64,000 nt of DNA from Desulforamulus ferrireducens. GTDB lineage: Bacteria; Bacillota; Desulfotomaculia; Desulfotomaculales; Desulfotomaculaceae. Shown here piece after piece: positions 62,959-64,000 of this stretch (position 1 is the stretch's first letter; every line of letters begins with the position of its first letter). The notes beneath the pieces were generated by a model. The model searched no databases and was not told where the DNA came from. It saw only the letters and a program-made list of their open reading frames with translations. Made by a program: the position numbers and the translations under genes. The DNA lies in assembly GCF_002005145.1 (NCBI RefSeq), contig NZ_CP019698.1, positions 620,001 to 684,000 of the forward strand, in the 5' to 3' direction.

Positions 62959-64000
62959 ATGTATTCAAAAATCTGTCCTGCTTGTAGTAACAAATCCTAC
63001 AGTGCTTCGGATAAACAGTGGTTTTGCCCCTATTGTGGCTGTGATTTACAAAAGGAGCCCTGTCAGCCAATTGAATCCCCCAAAACGAGGAGGTTAGCTC
63101 AAATGGAACAAATAAAAATTGATCTGGCTCTGGATAAAACCTATCTGTTGCCTGGCAATAAACAAGTGGCTTATCTGATGGTCAAGCTTACGGCACCGGA
63201 ACAGGTGGACAAGGAAAGGCCGGTGCAGAATTTATCCTTCGTCATCGACCGCAGCGGCAGCATGTCCGGGGAAAAGCTGGACTACACCAAAAGGGCGGTG
63301 GCCTTTGCCGTGAATCATCTTAACTCACAGGATTATTGTTCTGTGGTGGCCTTTGATGACATGGTAACAATGGTAGCCCCGGCCAACAAAGTGGATAATA
63401 AAGATGCCCTAAAGATGGCGGTGGAAAGTATCTATCCCGGCGGCAGTACCAACTTAAGCGGTGGCATGCTGTTAGGCTTAAGGGAGATTAAACTTAATCA
63501 TCAAGCCAATCAGATTAACCGGGTGCTGTTACTGACGGATGGTATGGCCAATGTGGGGGTAAGAGATCACCAGGCTCTGGTGGAAAAAGCCAGAGAAATG
63601 GCAGCGGGCGGAGTTAATCTTTCTACCTTTGGTTTGGGCGAGGATTTTGAGGAGGATTTATTGCAGGCCATGGCGGAGGCCGGTGGGGGGAACTTTTATT
63701 ATATAGAGACACCGGATCAAATTCCGGGTATCTTTGAACAGGAACTCACCGGTTTACTCAATATCGTTGCCCAAAATCTGTCCGTGAGAGTAAAACCGGG
63801 GCAGGGGGTAGCTGTAACCGGGGTGCTGGGTTATCCCTTTACTTCTGGCGAAGGGGTTAGCGTCAATCTGCCAGATATTTATAGCGGGGAAACAAAGATA
63901 CTACTGCTGGAGTTAGTTATATCACCACTGGCTGTGGGTGAACAGCGGCTGCTCAGTGTAGAAGTGGATTATGCAGATGTGCGGGAAAACCTGGCTCTGG
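62959..64000 (+). CDS. von Willebrand factor A protein with N-terminal zinc ribbon (partial)
   Basis: Open frame to the window edge. Residues 6-26 form a zinc ribbon (CPAC...CPYCG). The vWA domain follows with a complete metal-adhesion site: DRSGSMSG, GGSTNLSGG and LLTDGMAN. Metal-dependent protein binding is expected; partner unknown. GTGAGGTAGCCGC precedes the ATG at 62959. A second start, ATG at 63103 (Met49) with AGGAGG nine bases upstream, could give a form without the zinc ribbon. Confidence 0.85.
   Translation, partial: MYSKICPACSNKSYSASDKQWFCPYCGCDLQKEPCQPIESPKTRRLAQMEQIKIDLALDKTYLLPGNKQVAYLMVKLTAPEQVDKERPVQNLSFVIDRSGSMSGEKLDYTKRAVAFAVNHLNSQDYCSVVAFDDMVTMVAPANKVDNKDALKMAVESIYPGGSTNLSGGMLLGLREIKLNHQANQINRVLLLTDGMANVGVRDHQALVEKAREMAAGGVNLSTFGLGEDFEEDLLQAMAEAGGGNFYYIETPDQIPGIFEQELTGLLNIVAQNLSVRVKPGQGVAVTGVLGYPFTSGEGVSVNLPDIYSGETKILLLELVISPLAVGEQRLLSVEVDYADVRENLAL

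Overview
The window looks like a chromosomal segment of an anaerobic, endospore-forming, low-to-mid GC Firmicute of the Desulfotomaculum/Peptococcaceae type. The evidence is a SpoIIR signalling protein, an alpha/beta-type small acid-soluble spore protein, a Tat-exported [FeFe] hydrogenase with a DmsB-like ferredoxin and an NrfD-like membrane subunit, frequent TTG/GTG starts with strong Shine-Dalgarno sequences, and many Clostridia-type small proteins. The genus is an inference; there is no rRNA in the window.

Layout. 0-13 kb: single housekeeping genes (DMT transporter, alpha-glucan phosphorylase, phosphatidylserine decarboxylase, MgtC, CBS protein, beta carbonic anhydrase, YaaR, RDD protein), two HlyD-type adaptors, and several very small genes, including a 37-residue peptide with eight cysteines and a reading frame interrupted by an in-frame TGA followed by a hairpin. 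13-24 kb: spoIIR, the three-gene hydrogenase operon on the minus strand (hydA, then ferredoxin, then nrfD) with a structured leader or small RNA upstream, an S1C protease-like protein that has lost its catalytic histidine, and a spore protein gene with a sigma-G-like promoter. 24-37.7 kb: typA, fni, wall-related coiled-coil and secreted proteins, a Gln-rich low-complexity protein, an orphan oligopeptide-binding protein, nfo, and a compact polyamine operon (pyruvoyl arginine decarboxylase, spermidine synthase, agmatinase: arginine to agmatine to putrescine, plus spermidine).

37.7-45.7 kb: three tRNA clusters (Asp-Phe-Gly-Cys, Phe-Gly-Cys, Gly-Asp plus Leu). The most unusual feature of the window is here. 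The first tRNA-Gly(GCC) is followed by twelve head-to-tail repeats of about 83 bp, each ending in a copy of the 3' part of that tRNA (T-arm, acceptor strand and, in most units, CCA). The other two tRNA-Gly copies carry one or two such units. A 4Fe-4S NapH-like protein and a dUTPase with a cysteine-rich N-terminus lie between the clusters.

42-57 kb is an accessory region: an IS30-type element split by an IS1380-type element, a second identical IS1380 copy that splits a PBECR-like nuclease gene, an IS4/IS5-superfamily transposase, an IS21 element (istA/istB), a restriction-modification pair, a second Dam-like methylase with a shortened C-terminus, and a decayed duplicate of a response-regulator gene. 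57.5-62.7 kb holds an intact response regulator, sensor kinase, ABC ATPase and FtsX-type permease module of the kind linked to antimicrobial-peptide or envelope stress, with a perfect palindrome in front of the transporter genes. The window ends inside a von Willebrand factor A protein with an N-terminal zinc ribbon. No CRISPR array, rRNA or replication origin was seen.
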